From: Bacteroides faecis MAJ27
GTDB lineage: Bacteria; Bacteroidota; Bacteroidia; Bacteroidales; Bacteroidaceae
Direction: 5' to 3'
DNA: 64,000 nt
NCBI RefSeq assembly: GCF_900106755.1
Contig: NZ_FNNN01000007.1
Coordinates: 62,001-126,000, forward strand
Numbering within the stretch: position 1 is the stretch's first letter; every line of letters starts with the position of its first letter. The translations under genes were made by a program, and so were the position numbers. Shown here piece by piece: positions 1-9,960 of this stretch. The notes under the pieces were generated by a model. It was not told the DNA's origin, did not search any database, and was given only the letters and a program-made list of their open reading frames with translations.

Positions 1-1089
1 AGGCTGTTAGGCTGACTGATATGAGTAACATATGTGAATCGCTACACCATCGTAATAAAGAAATAGCTTACGGATATTTATAAGCTATAGCCAAAAGGTG
101 GGTAGTCAGGATAGTCTTTTGGGAATGTAAGGCTACACGGACATCATACTGGCGGTGGAGGGGCGGGCTCTAAGTCGGGCGTCAGTTACTTGTACGGAAC
201 TTGGTAAACCCGTATTTCTCCTGTCTATGTCAGGCAGGTAAGCCAATTGCAAGAAAAGCCGAATGTGGTGCGGGTAAAGGATTGCGGAGAAAGTGAATGA
301 TTCTGTGTAATGCGGAGGATAGAGGTTTAAACATCACCCCATGCGAAATCAGGCAGACTTCCGCAGGGTAATTCTTTGTGAAACGATTGTAGAACTTTAA
401 TAAAATGAAGAAACTGCAAATGAGCAAGGCAAAAGCCGAGTGTGCATCTTTAACCGTACGAAACACGACATGAAAAGATATCGATTCTTCCAAATATGAG
501 CGTAAAGTGAGAAAACTGCAGGTCCGAATAGCAAAGGCCCACAAAGAAAAGAGGTACAACAAGGTAAAGGCCTTACGGTACCTACTTGCCACTTCCTACG
601 AAGCCAAGGCATTGGCGATAAGGAAAGTAACTTCCAATAAAGGTAAACGTACGGCAGGGGTTGACCATATGAAGTGGGACACTGATGCCAAGAAAATAGA
701 AGCTATATGTTTATTGAAAAGGAGAGGATATAAGGCCTTCCCGCTGAGGAAGGTCAACATAGCCAAAGCAAATGGCAAGACAAGATCTTTGGGAATACCA
801 ACCATGAAGGACAGAGCCGTGCAGGATATATCTTATGGCTTTAGAACTTATAACTGAAAGTGAAGCGGATGCGAACTCATATGGGTTCAGAAAGTTTAGA
901 AGTACTGCGGATGCAATAGACGCACTTCATAGATGGTTGAGTAGAGACTGTTTACCACAATGGATACTGGAAGGTGACATTAAGGGTTGTTTTGATCATA
1001 TTAATCATGAATGGCTTCTCAACAATGTGTAGATTGACAGGCTGGTATTAAGGAGATGGCTGAAAAGCGGAGTAGTATTTAATTGCAAA
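1..1089 (+). mobile_element. Degenerate group II intron, 5' end outside window
   Basis: The first 500 bases carry no protein gene but look like the structured RNA part (domains I-III) of a bacterial group II intron, directly followed by an intron-type reverse transcriptase frame at 507. The 5' boundary is not in the window. The 3' end, with RT domains 3-7, maturase and domains V/VI, is missing: homology stops near 1089, where an IS481-like remnant begins. The intron can therefore neither splice nor move. The call rests mainly on the RT; the RNA fold was not computed. Confidence 0.6.
507..1089 (+). pseudogene. ltrA: Group II intron reverse transcriptase/maturase, N-terminal remnant
   Basis: The N-terminal part of an LtrA-type reverse transcriptase can be followed in two frames. 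The frame from 507 has the early RT region (GVDHMKW, the LRKVNIAKANGKTRSLGIPT stretch and MKDRAVQ). The frame from 835 continues with ANSYGFRKFRSTADAI and the catalytic-domain start ILEGDIKGCFDHINHEWLL. The switch near 830-845 shows a small indel. A TAG at 1030-1032 then interrupts the frame, which continues as IDRLVLRRWLKSGVVFNCK before homology ends. The YADD motif, maturase and endonuclease domains are absent. Intact relatives are 400-600 residues long, so this is a dead 5' fragment. Confidence 0.85.
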
Positions 1090-1122
1090 GTATCAATAGA
1101 TACGCTACACTTTTTCTTTTCG

Positions 1123-1563
1123 TTGGCAAATCTTAATCCGTATCTTCGTTGCATGAAAGAAGATATACGGATGCGCCAAAAATGGCTTGAGCTATACGTC
1201 GAAACGGGTTCTGTGACAAAAACTGCCCTTCGGTGCGGGATTACCCGTTCCACGTTATACCGTTGGATAAATTGCGAGAAAGAACAAGGCAAGTCGGAAT
1301 TGTCCGATAAGTCTAAACGTTCATCAAGACTTGCCAATATGAAGATAACACCTGAAATTGAAACCATTATCCTTAATCTGTGCGTGAGACAAGAAGATGG
1401 GGAGCGCAACGGATTGCCAACTATCTGCTTAGGAAGAGAATAAAGCTCTCAGGCATGACGGTGTGGCGTGTGTTGAAAAGCATCAGGTCAAAGCTGTTGT
1501 GAAACGTTGCGAGAAATTTATTTCTTCTTCCAGCCGATTTTTTCCATCGGCAACATCCGGATA
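1123..1563 (+). pseudogene. IS481-like transposase, N-terminal remnant with frameshifts
   Basis: A helix-turn-helix start is clear: RQKWLELYVETGSVTKTALR followed by CGITRSTLYRWIN, as in IS481/integrase-core transposases. The protein passes through three frames: the first runs to about 1400, a second reads WGAQRIANYLLRK and KLSGMTVWRVLK, and a third reads KHQVKAVVKRCEKFISSSS up to 1563. At least two indels are therefore present. The DDE catalytic core is missing; the sequence jumps into fimbrillin-like DNA near 1620. The left edge lies in the group II intron remnant. Terminal repeats could not be identified. Confidence 0.65.
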
Positions 1564-1620
1564 ACCATATACCCCCGCCGTTGTTCATAGCGGCAGGAAA
1601 AACATGCCTGACGGCGATAC

Positions 1621-3060
1621 GTGACGCACGGCACTCAAACCCTCTATTCCAACGTGAAACTGACCGCAGAGAGGGATGCCGCCACGGGCGACCTCGTGTG
1701 GAAGTCCAAGGACAACACGACACTTGTGGGGGGATTGTCGGATGAGCACTACTACCTCTACTATCCCTACTAAACGGATATGAGTGGAAAGACTGCCACT
1801 CCCACAGGCTCAGCCTTGACCGACACGGAATTCTTCGCCCCGTTGGTTTCCGCTTGGCAGCCTCAGGACGACCAAAGTACTCATGCGGCATATACCGCCT
1901 CCGACTTGATGACTGCCGAAGGCTCCGCAACGACAGGGGAAGACAACACCCTCCACCTCTCTTTCACCATGAACCATCGTATGGCATTGGCCGTCATCGA
2001 GATGCCGAATACCGTTAAATACAAGTTTACCGACGAGAGGATTCCTGATTACGCCGTGTCACCCGCCACTACATTCTCTGGCATTGCCCAGCCGCTGCGC
2101 GTGAACGATGGTACATACCGCTACTTGGTGAATCACGCGACTCCCGCACCGACTATCGAAGGACATTATGACGAGGGAAGCAAGGAGTTCACCATAACCC
2201 CGTCCGGCCTTTCTACCGGCAGTTACAAGAGATACAAGGTGGACGGCGCGGTGACAACTGTAAAGGACTACACGATGCAACGGGGAGATTACCTGCTCGC
2301 CGACGGCAACCTGCTGCCTAAGGGTACTACCCTGACCGAGGAGCAGAAGGCAAGCGTGGCGGCCATCGTCTTCTGGACACCGGCAGAGACCAATCCTGAA
2401 GGACGGATCACGCCGGCGTCTCTGGATTTCGACAAGATTATGGTGAAAGAACATCCCAATTGCACCCATGGCCTTGCCGTGTCGATTAAAGATGCTCCGG
2501 GCAACGTCTCGTGGCAAAACGTTAACGACTGGGTGGCGGATTTTCAAAGAGGAACAGATTTCAATCCTGTCGATAAGGATGAGTACGTAAACATTGCCAC
2601 TGGTTTCGATGCGACCGGCAACATAAACAGGATACTCGGTTACCAGAACACGAAAGTGCTGTGGGCGTATAACGGATATTGCAAGACAAACGGCAAAACC
2701 GATGCCTTGGTCAATCCTGCTGAGGTCCTGAAAACATTTATCGCAAATAATCCAGCCCCGGCAAACAGCACCGGATGGTTCTTGCCGTCGGTAAAGGAAC
2801 TGCACATGCTATGTTATAAGGATGTCGATAATATTGCGTACACACGGGACAACACAGAGACGAGGGATATAGTCGAAGTCTCCATCTCCGCCGTTGGCGG
2901 TGACGCATTGTCACCGCGCAATAACCATAAACGTTTCTGGTCTTCTTCGGAGAGCCCCAGTAATAAGAATGGCGCTTTTAGCGTGTATTTCTACAATGCC
3001 TTCGCACAGCTCAGCGAAAAGGACGGCGCACTCAATGTGCGTGCCGTGTGCGCTTTCTAA
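1621..3060 (+). pseudogene. Fimbrillin-family surface protein, 5'-truncated and with in-frame TAA
   Basis: From 1621 the frame reads VTHGTQTLYSNVKLTAERD and continues to DEHYYLYYPY, then meets TAA at 1771-1773 and goes on unbroken for 426 codons from 1780. The same block in the paralog at 4174 reads YPYQ, so the stop is probably a CAA-to-TAA change. The C-terminal part has the features of Bacteroidales fimbrillin/Mfa-like proteins (SFTMNHRMALAVIEMPN, a GDYLLADG block, VAAIVFWTPAETNPEGR) and a FISUMP-like end (STGWFLPSVKEL, FWSSSES, NVRAVCAF). The signal peptide and N-terminus are replaced by the upstream IS remnant. A shorter product from 1780 would lack an export signal. Confidence 0.8.
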
Positions 3061-3117
3061 CCACATAAAACAAAGAAAAATAACGATGTGAAAGGAACAG
3101 GATATTCCGGACGATGG

Positions 3118-4119
3118 ATGCGCATCAGCGGCTGGTAGCCGATGTTGATGCTCGCGGGCGGGCTACTCGTCTCTTGCGGCAAGATGGAAACGGGAGAATC
3201 TACTACACGTTTACCCGATGGCAAGTACCCATTGCGACTGACAGCGGAGGTGGCGCAACCGCACCCCCGTGCCGGCGGCAAGGAGATAGGAGTGATGCTG
3301 GATGGCATGCTCAGCCTCCAAAGGTACGTAATGGACGCCTCGGGCAATACTGTCCCAAAGGATGCTGAAAACACCATTTACCGGAAGAGCACTACCGAGA
3401 CATGTGTCACGGCACGGACTCCGAATGCCGATATCGACCAAAGTGGCGGGTATGCCGGCTTCGGCCTTCTATACGTCACCGTAGTGGGAGGTTATGACCA
3501 AGCCGTCAGCCTCCGTTTCAACCACCGCATGGCAAAAGTAGAGTTCACGCTCATGGCGGGCGAAGGTGTCACGGAGGAAAAACGAATGAAATAGACGTGG
3601 TGCAGACGGTGCCGGGCAACACCTGGATTGATGGCGGCGAGGAGAATGTGGCGGTAGCCAAAACAATACACTACACTGCCGATGAAGTGAAGGCTGGGGA
3701 CTACATCTATTCGGGCAGGAGCACTTCGGACGGCGGACTGCGCAAACGCTATCCCAATGGGAAAGCTCAGGTCATCGCAGACCCGAAGCCGCAATCCGTA
3801 GCGGGCAAGACGGTCGCCGGTGTCGTCTTCTGTATACCGAAAGACACTGACCCCACAGGCAGACTAACCCCAGCCCGACTTACTGATGATAAGATTATGA
3901 TGAAAGATTTTCCGAATGCCGAAATTTGGAATTATATAGTCAACCCATCCCTCGTCGCTGCCGGCGGTCCGACGCCAATTTATACCACCTCTTACTGGTC
4001 GTCTACGGAGGCATATTATAGCCCTAACAATGCATATGCCATACACTTTCCAGATGCCACTCTGGAAAGTAATGATAAGTACTTATAAAGTTAGGTTTCT
4101 GGCCGTGTGCGCTTTTTAA
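3118..4119 (+). pseudogene. Second fimbrillin-family lipoprotein, multiply broken
   Basis: An ATG at 3118 starts a lipoprotein signal (MLMLAGGLLVSCGK from 3142), but a TAG at 3136-3138 lies between the two, most simply TGG to TAG. The frame runs to 3594 with the conserved block SLRFNHRMAKVEFTLMAG. It then shifts at a run of five As near 3580; the continuing frame gives NEIDVVQTVPGNTW and on through DYIYSGRSTS and GVVFCIPKDTDPTGRLTP to 4088. A further +1 shift near 4088 recovers the family ending VRFLAVCAF with a stop at 4117-4119. The middle is shorter than in the first copy, which suggests an internal deletion. Three or more independent lesions make this a pseudogene. Confidence 0.8.
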
Positions 4120-4173
4120 TCACATTAAAGAAAGAAACTGTAGCAAAGCATTCTACATTCGATTCCGGCGGCG

Positions 4174-4655
4174 GTGCTCCTATCGCTTGCCGCCTGTACG
4201 CAAGAAGAGCTCCCGGGCAACCAAGACAAGGCGCAGCAACTTACTTTCTCCGTTACCGATGGTGGATATACGTCGGCTGTTCGCAAAACCACCCGTACTG
4301 TGGAGAATGGCTGCCAAACCAAGTTTTCCGAAGGCGGGGCCTGCGGCCTATACGTGGTGCGGGGCACTCAAACAGTCTATTCCAACGTGAAACTGACAGC
4401 CGAGAGGGATGCCGACACGGGCGGTCTCGTATGGAAAACTGAAAGTCCGACACCGCTCACAGGCGGGCTGTTGGACGAACACTATTATTTCTACTATCCC
4501 TATCAGGCACGAGCCTCAATACTGGGGCAGGGCGGCTGTTCGCCTTCATCATTACGGTGAACGAGTTAACCGTGCCCGGCTTGTCGGTGCGGAGCGAAAC
4601 ATACACCATCTCCGACAATAAGACCTGCCATATCCTGGAGTCTGTCTGCCCGTGA
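4174..4655 (+). pseudogene. Third fimbrillin-family lipoprotein, truncated
   Basis: The N-terminal lipoprotein signal VLLSLAACTQEEL begins at a GTG; an in-frame TAG lies upstream at 4141, so the original start is probably lost. The next ~120 residues are close to the first copy (VVRGTQTVYSNVKLTAERD, DEHYYFYYPYQ). After YPYQ the frame degenerates and stops at 4560. A shifted frame continues as LFAFIITVNELTVPGLSVRS and ends at TGA 4653-4655, immediately before the convergent sensor gene. The last piece is probably from another fimbrillin-like gene, making this a chimeric remnant. It supplies the intact reference for the TAA at 1771. Confidence 0.7.
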
Positions 4656-4657
4656 TG

Positions 4658-7600
4658 TTATCCTCTCATCGAATTCCTGTACTCACTCGGGCTCATTCCA
4701 TAGTACTTCCTGAACACCTCCCTGAAATATCTGACATCGGAGAACCCCGAGTCATCCGAGATTTCCGTTATCGAACAGTCTTTTTCCCTGAGCAGTTGTG
4801 CCGCATATTGCAGCCGCATGGAGCGGATATAGTCAGCCGGGGCATGGCCGGTGAGCGCCTTCAACTTGTTGAAAAATCCGGTGCGGCTCATGTTCTGCAT
4901 GCCACAGAGCATGTCCACACAGAAACCGGGGTTGTCGATATTCTTCATGACGCATTCCCTTACGGAGGCCATGAATTTCCAGTCCCGGGTATTGTGGCAG
5001 TCCGGCGGAACCTGTCCGACTCCGTCCTCAAGACCGGCGTATGCCCGTCTGAGCAGTGCCCGGTTTGCCAGTATGTTCCTGATATTCGCCCTGAGCACGT
5101 TTATGCTAAACGGTTTGGTGATATAGGCGTCAGCTCCGTTTTCCAGCCCCTCCAGCATGTCCTTCTCATCTCCCAAGGCGGTCAGCAGCATGACCGGGAT
5201 ATGGGATGTCTCAATATCGGATTTGACGGACGCGCAAAGTTCGTCCCCTCCCATTTCAGGCATCATAACGTCCGAAAGTATCAGGTCCGGATTGTATTCT
5301 CTCGCCACAAGCAGCGCGTCCCGTCCGTTGGAACAGGTTTGGACCAGGTATTCCTCTTTCAGCAGCCCCTCAAGGTAGGTCCGCAAATCGTCATTGTCCT
5401 CCACAATAAGAATACGCTGCCGGTCCCCGCCGGTCATTGTTGGAAGGATCTCACGCATGGGGCCGCAATCCGGTCCCATGCGGGTTTCCCCGGTATCCTG
5501 TTTCCTGGGCGAAGCAACGGGGCATGCCTTGTCAAGGCGTCTGCTCCTCAGGGGGAAAATAACACATACCATGGTCCCCTTCCCCTCGGTACTGGTAACG
5601 CGGACCCTGCCTCCGTGCAGCCTTACCAGCCTATGTACCATCATCAGTCCGACACCGTTTCCCGCCACTTGCAGATTGACGGCATTACTGCCCCTGAAAT
5701 GGTTCCTGAACAGTTTCTTCCGTTCCTCAGGTGGAATGCCAATCCCCGTGTCTTCCACTTCCACACCCCATACATGCCGGTCCGCGAAGGCACGGACCTG
5801 GATACTCCCGCCCCGTGGAGTGTACTTCAGTGCGTTGGACAGTATATTCTTCAATATAGAGTCCATTTTGTCCTTGTCAAACCGGACATTCAGGTAAGGG
5901 AAGCCGCTCTCACGGGTGATATCGATGTCCCTGATGGAGGCATATGTGCGGAATGCCTCACAGGTCGTCTCCAGATAACTGTTGAGCTCATATTCCGAGA
6001 CATGAAGTCTCAAGGTGTAGTTGTCCGTACTCTCGAAATCTATCAGGCTGGTGACCAATCCCAGAAGTCCGTCCACGCTTTTCAGGGCCATCCGTACATT
6101 GTCCATCCCCTCCGCCTTCACCATGTCTTTCTCCACCACCTCTTCCAGCGGAGCCTTGATCAGCGTAAGCGGAGTACGGACATCATGGGCAGTATGTATG
6201 AAGAAGCACGTCTTTTCGTCTGATATCCTTTTCTGCCTGCGCAACATGGCAACGCGAAAAGACACCACCCCAGCCAACACACACAATGACGCATATCCGG
6301 CAATGGCCCATGTACCCGCCCACAGCGGCCGGGCGACACTCAGACCGAGGCTTCTTTCCTCATACACCTTGTATTTCTCCTCATTGGAGACGGCACGGAT
6401 ACGCAGGGTGTAGTTGCCTGGGGGCAGGCTCGTGAACTGTATCCGCCCGCTCTGGACCGGATGGCTCCAGCCCTCGTAGAGCCCCTCCAATTTCCATGAA
6501 TATAGGATGTTCGAGGGATAGTCGTAGTTGATGGAGACAGCTTCCAGGGAGAAGGTATTCTGGTCATATGCAAGTTCCAGCCTGACGGTATTGTCAATAT
6601 CCTCCCTCAAGGGGGATCCCTTGTCCCCGGGATAGACGGGGCGGTAGGAGATCATGAAATCCCGCAGGAGCATCCGAGAAAAATGCGGGGCGGGTATCCT
6701 CATGTCGGAGGGGAACATGACGGCTCCGGTGTTACTCCCGAACACGAAGCTTTCCCCGTGCCGGAAAGTGGATACCCCGGCATTGAGGCATACGCTTGCC
6801 AGCCCTTGTTCTGCCGTCCAGTTTCTGAAAGTGCCGCTCTCACGCCGGAACAGGGCCACGCTGTTTTCGGTCCCCAGTAGCAGGGTGCCGTCCGCACGGG
6901 GGACAATGGTATGGATGTTATTGGATATCAGGGCGCAGTTCTCGGTCTGGTATTGGCGGACGAACCTGTCCTCCACGCTGTCATAGACGAGAAGTCCCGC
7001 CCCGCCGGTGCCGATATACAGGAGCCCGTCCGGTGCCTGGTACAGTGCATAGACATGAACCGCCTCGACTGGAAAGGCGATATGTCTGCAGGTCCCCCCG
7101 TGCCCGTCAAGCAGGTACAACCCCATGCCGGTACCGATCCACATCCATTCCGGAGCCTTCTCCAGTATGGCGGTGATGGGGCCCGGGACCGGGTACAGGC
7201 GTACTGTGCCGTCATGGGGATCGAAACGTTTGAGATTGTGGCAGCCCCCTGTCCATATACATCCTCCGGAATCTTTTCCGATGTCATTGATATACTGGTC
7301 TGGACGCCCCTCTGCTGCAAAGGAGGGGGGAAAGTATTCCACCCTCCCGGTTTTCTTTTCGATCCTGTACAGGCCCGAAGCGTACCCGCCGGCGCAGATG
7401 ACACCCGGCGAGACCTCGCAGAGCGTCAGGAAGATATGGTTCCCGCCATCCTGTATCCCATCGGACCGGCTGAGAAAGGAGCGCCACCGTCCTACCGCAG
7501 GCTGCAGCAGGCTGATCCCGTTGCTGGTGGCGAACCACAAGTCGCCTTCGCTGTCTTCGATGACATCGTGCACCTGGTCGTTAACCAGCGACCGGCTGTT

Positions 7601-8623
7601 GCCCGGTGAGTGCCGGAACCATTCATAGCTCTGGTAGCGGTTATTCCGGATTGTGACTCCGGCGGGGTAGTTGGCAAGCCAGATACGGTCCCCGCCATCC
7701 ACATAAATGTCATTGATATTGTCTCCGTTCATGCCGTTGTGGCTGGCGTAGTCGGCGGTTATATAGGGTTTGGGCACTAGCGAGTCCACATCCATCCTGT
7801 ATACCCCCCTTCCGCCCGTGGCTATCAGCAGCTCCCGGTCATTGAGAGGGGTGATCCGGTTGACGGCCACATTCCGCAGCGTACTGCCTGCGGACACTCC
7901 GTATACAAGTATGCCTTTCCTGAAGGTTCCCACGAACAGTTTCTTCGAACCGGGGTGGTAGTAGAGTTCGCTGACCGGCGTCCGGATGCTGTCCGTGTCC
8001 GCAAGCGCCTCAAGGACACCGTCCCTTTCCCGTACCGGAAAAAGTCCGTTCACGGTACCGATGAAAAGGTTTGTACCGTCCGTCTCGCTGATAGCGGTTA
8101 TATCACCTCTTAAACGGGAGACCAGCCGCTGCGCAATGCCTGTGCGGGTGTCATAGCGGATGATATGGTCACCCTGACAGAGCCATATGCGGTCCCCACG
8201 GTCCATATAGGCGTAACAGAGCATGCCCGTGGCGAAGTCATCCTGAAGACCGGGTATCCTGTATACCATCCGGAAACGGTCATGGAGGGTGTCGTAATGG
8301 AAAATACGGCCTTTCCTTCCCACAACCCACAGCGTGTTCTCCGTGTCGGTGTAGAGCCAGTTCAGATTGACTTGCGGGGCCACCTTCAGATTGCCGTCAA
8401 GAACAGTGTAATGCCTGATCCGCTTGCCGTCATAACGGTCCATCCCCTCCTGGGTGAGGAACCACATGTATCCCCTCCCGTCTTTTTGGATACGGTAAAT
8501 CCTCCGGTTACTCAATCCGTCCTCTATTCCCAAGTATTTATATATCTGGGCTCCGCACATGGAGGAAATTCCCAGCATGAGGAATGCGGACAGTATTCTT
8601 CCCATATTCCGAACACGTGTCAT
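4658..8623 (-). CDS. Hybrid two-component system sensor/regulator (Reg_prop-HK-REC-AraC)
   Basis: This 1321-residue protein joins a periplasmic sensor to a cytoplasmic transcription factor. An N-terminal signal peptide (to about residue 25) is followed by two-component propeller repeats, for example LGIEDGLSNRRIYRIQKDGRG and LVNDQVHDVIEDSEGDLWFA, a Y_Y_Y domain ending in LPPGNYTLRIRAVS, and one membrane helix near 771-793. The HisKA box AHDVRTPLTLI places the phospho-His near 813; ATPase motifs follow (N box NILSNALKY, VEDTGIGIPP, GNGVGL). The receiver (~1070-1185) has Asp1118 in LSDVMMPEMGG and Lys1170; an AraC helix-turn-helix fills 1211-1321. All catalytic residues are present. Such proteins usually sense glycans and switch on polysaccharide loci; here the neighbours are broken fimbrillin genes, so the target is unknown. 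A consensus promoter lies 30 bases upstream. Confidence 0.95.
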   Translation of the reverse strand: MTRVRNMGRILSAFLMLGISSMCGAQIYKYLGIEDGLSNRRIYRIQKDGRGYMWFLTQEGMDRYDGKRIRHYTVLDGNLKVAPQVNLNWLYTDTENTLWVVGRKGRIFHYDTLHDRFRMVYRIPGLQDDFATGMLCYAYMDRGDRIWLCQGDHIIRYDTRTGIAQRLVSRLRGDITAISETDGTNLFIGTVNGLFPVRERDGVLEALADTDSIRTPVSELYYHPGSKKLFVGTFRKGILVYGVSAGSTLRNVAVNRITPLNDRELLIATGGRGVYRMDVDSLVPKPYITADYASHNGMNGDNINDIYVDGGDRIWLANYPAGVTIRNNRYQSYEWFRHSPGNSRSLVNDQVHDVIEDSEGDLWFATSNGISLLQPAVGRWRSFLSRSDGIQDGGNHIFLTLCEVSPGVICAGGYASGLYRIEKKTGRVEYFPPSFAAEGRPDQYINDIGKDSGGCIWTGGCHNLKRFDPHDGTVRLYPVPGPITAILEKAPEWMWIGTGMGLYLLDGHGGTCRHIAFPVEAVHVYALYQAPDGLLYIGTGGAGLLVYDSVEDRFVRQYQTENCALISNNIHTIVPRADGTLLLGTENSVALFRRESGTFRNWTAEQGLASVCLNAGVSTFRHGESFVFGSNTGAVMFPSDMRIPAPHFSRMLLRDFMISYRPVYPGDKGSPLREDIDNTVRLELAYDQNTFSLEAVSINYDYPSNILYSWKLEGLYEGWSHPVQSGRIQFTSLPPGNYTLRIRAVSNEEKYKVYEERSLGLSVARPLWAGTWAIAGYASLCVLAGVVSFRVAMLRRQKRISDEKTCFFIHTAHDVRTPLTLIKAPLEEVVEKDMVKAEGMDNVRMALKSVDGLLGLVTSLIDFESTDNYTLRLHVSEYELNSYLETTCEAFRTYASIRDIDITRESGFPYLNVRFDKDKMDSILKNILSNALKYTPRGGSIQVRAFADRHVWGVEVEDTGIGIPPEERKKLFRNHFRGSNAVNLQVAGNGVGLMMVHRLVRLHGGRVRVTSTEGKGTMVCVIFPLRSRRLDKACPVASPRKQDTGETRMGPDCGPMREILPTMTGGDRQRILIVEDNDDLRTYLEGLLKEEYLVQTCSNGRDALLVAREYNPDLILSDVMMPEMGGDELCASVKSDIETSHIPVMLLTALGDEKDMLEGLENGADAYITKPFSINVLRANIRNILANRALLRRAYAGLEDGVGQVPPDCHNTRDWKFMASVRECVMKNIDNPGFCVDMLCGMQNMSRTGFFNKLKALTGHAPADYIRSMRLQYAAQLLREKDCSITEISDDSGFSDVRYFREVFRKYYGMSPSEYRNSMRG

Positions 8624-8651
8624 TCTGATGTAAATTAGACAACAACAGTTG

Positions 8652-8683
8652 CAAATATATAAAAATATAAATTAATATACAAA
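8652..8683 (-). promoter_or_regulatory. Bacteroides-type promoter of the hybrid sensor gene
   Basis: On the minus strand TTTG (8680-8683) is separated by exactly 20 bases from TATATTTG (8652-8659), an exact match to the Bacteroidales sigma-ABfr consensus TTTG-N19..21-TAnnTTTG. It lies about 30 bases upstream of the sensor start codon at 8623. Confidence 0.75.
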
Positions 8684-8684
8684 T

Positions 8685-8989
8685 TTAAACATAACCTCGG
8701 ATGTCGGCATCAGGCGGTATGTCCTCAATGTCATGTACCCCGGAAAATAGCTGCATACGGGACCGGCCCATGATATGAACATATTCCGAGAGGCGGTTGT
8801 TCAATTGACCCGACGGAATTATGGCTTGCCGGGCTCGGGACTGTCCGCAAGGGTACGTTGGTCCGGTGTGCGGAATACCATCCATACCTCCGGTCCGAAT
8901 TTATATCCGCGGGTGGTACAGGTGCCGGTCGAGGTTTGGCAGCCCCCAATAAAGCGGGCCGAATTGTTTGTAAGCACTCTTACCCTCAT
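8685..8989 (-). pseudogene. Unknown small ORF, probably frameshifted
   Basis: A GC-rich island within AT-rich spacer DNA carries two overlapping minus-strand frames. The first starts at ATG 8989 (MRVRVLTNNSARFIGGCQTS) and reaches a stop near 8819. The second frame takes over near there and runs to a stop at 8685 (ending HDIEDIPPDADIRGYV). Joined by one indel they would give a protein of about 100 residues. I recognise no family; the composition suggests former coding DNA, possibly from a conjugative element. It lies upstream of, and on the same strand as, the sensor gene, but the sensor promoter begins inside its 3' flank. Confidence 0.3.
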
Positions 8990-9178
8990 GCCCGATTTAT
9001 AGATAATCTTCCAACAGTAAGAAGTTATAATTCGCATTTAAGAACAATGGCGGGCATTTCTTGTTAATATTATAATCATATAAAAGAGGCGCATCCGTTA
9101 GTGCCAGATTTGTTCACCACTTTCATCGTTGCGTATCGTATTGCGAGTTGTCCGTATCAGATGTTTATCCCCTCTTTC

Positions 9179-9376
9179 TTAAGACTTCCTGAGAACTGCC
9201 TGGGAAAGGACGGCTTTCCGCATTGCGACTTCATCCACAGCCCTTGGCGGTATAGCCATGCCTTTCACGGGGACTACGGTTGATTCATGCGACACAGCAG
9301 ATTCCGGTGCTATAACAGGGTTGCCTACATACTTGTGCCTCTTTTCAGCTTGCTGTCCAGATCCGAGTTGCGCACT
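9179..9376 (-). pseudogene. Unidentified ORF fragment without start codon
   Basis: A minus-strand frame is open from 9376 to a TAA at 9179-9181 and looks like the C-terminus of a real protein, with a mixed charged and hydrophobic stretch (VVPVKGMAIPPRAVDEVAMR then KAVLSQAVLRKS). It has no suitable start and is bounded upstream by a stop. I could not place it in a family; a conjugative-element origin is a guess from the similar debris beyond the IS66 element. Confidence 0.3.
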
Positions 9377-9442
9377 TTACCCGCAGGTTGGACGGTTGTA
9401 CATAACAATATTGATCTTTTTGGGGGCTAAAAGTCGAATATC

Positions 9443-9450
9443 CCCTTAAA
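9443..9450. repeat. Left target-site duplication of IS66
   Basis: CCCTTAAA immediately precedes the left end of the IS66 element and recurs exactly at 12142-12149 after its right end. Eight-base duplications are typical of IS66. Confidence 0.9.
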
Positions 9451-9496
9451 GTAAGCGCCTGAGTAAGTACATCTTCTACAGTTCATTTTCCCTCCT

Positions 9497-9504
9497 TACT
9501 TTTG
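9497..9504 (+). promoter_or_regulatory. -7 promoter element inside the IS66 left end
   Basis: TACTTTTG fits the Bacteroidales -7 consensus TAnnTTTG and lies about 20 bases upstream of tnpA. No good -33 TTTG is found at the right spacing. Confidence 0.35.
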
Positions 9505-9525
9505 CTGCAAAAAAAATAATATCCT

Positions 9526-9960
9526 ATGATGCAGCGACGTAAACACATGATGAGCAGAGAAAAATTTATCTCCGTTCTTTTCCGTCAGCAGCAGAGTGGT
9601 TTGTCCATTGCTGATTTTTGTGAGAATGAAGGTTATAGCCGTAGTAGATTCTATCTTTGGAAACAAAAATACGGTATAACGGAGCGGGAGTTATTGGCAG
9701 AAGCCTCCCGCTTAGGGGTTAAAGACAGCTTTGTCCCCATAGTAATCAATGGCGACACGCCATCCCCCGGTATATCTCACGAGGCTCCCCTGCCATCTCC
9801 CCAGCCTAGCGTCCCCTTTCCCTTGAAAGGAAAGGACAGCTCTGAAATATCCTTGGAATTACCCAACGGATTGAAGTTGAAGTTTAAAGGGTCTTCCGGC
9901 TGTGAAGCTGCCCTGAATCTGATCTCTAAAATATATAATGCCAATGTTCTGCCTAAATGA
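9526..9960 (+). CDS. tnpA: IS66 accessory protein TnpA
   Basis: This 144-residue protein is the first gene of the IS66 element. The N-terminal half has a helix-turn-helix of the IS66 TnpA/IS3 OrfA type (MMSREKFISVLFRQQQSGLS, then IADFCENEGYSRSRFYLWKQ); the C-terminal half ends with ISLELPNGLKLKFKGSS, the usual IS66 Orf1 tail. A shorter start at 9547 (MMSREKF) is equally possible. Its 3' end overlaps the tnpB start, as is common in IS66, indicating translational coupling. It is needed for transposition together with TnpB and TnpC. Confidence 0.85.
   Translation: MMQRRKHMMSREKFISVLFRQQQSGLSIADFCENEGYSRSRFYLWKQKYGITERELLAEASRLGVKDSFVPIVINGDTPSPGISHEAPLPSPQPSVPFPLKGKDSSEISLELPNGLKLKFKGSSGCEAALNLISKIYNANVLPK

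Noticed and set aside
4652..6223. A 523-codon open frame on the plus strand, antisense to the hybrid sensor gene
   Set aside because: It lies fully opposite a gene with all expected kinase, receiver and AraC motifs; its translation has no domain character and is a by-product of GC-rich codon use.
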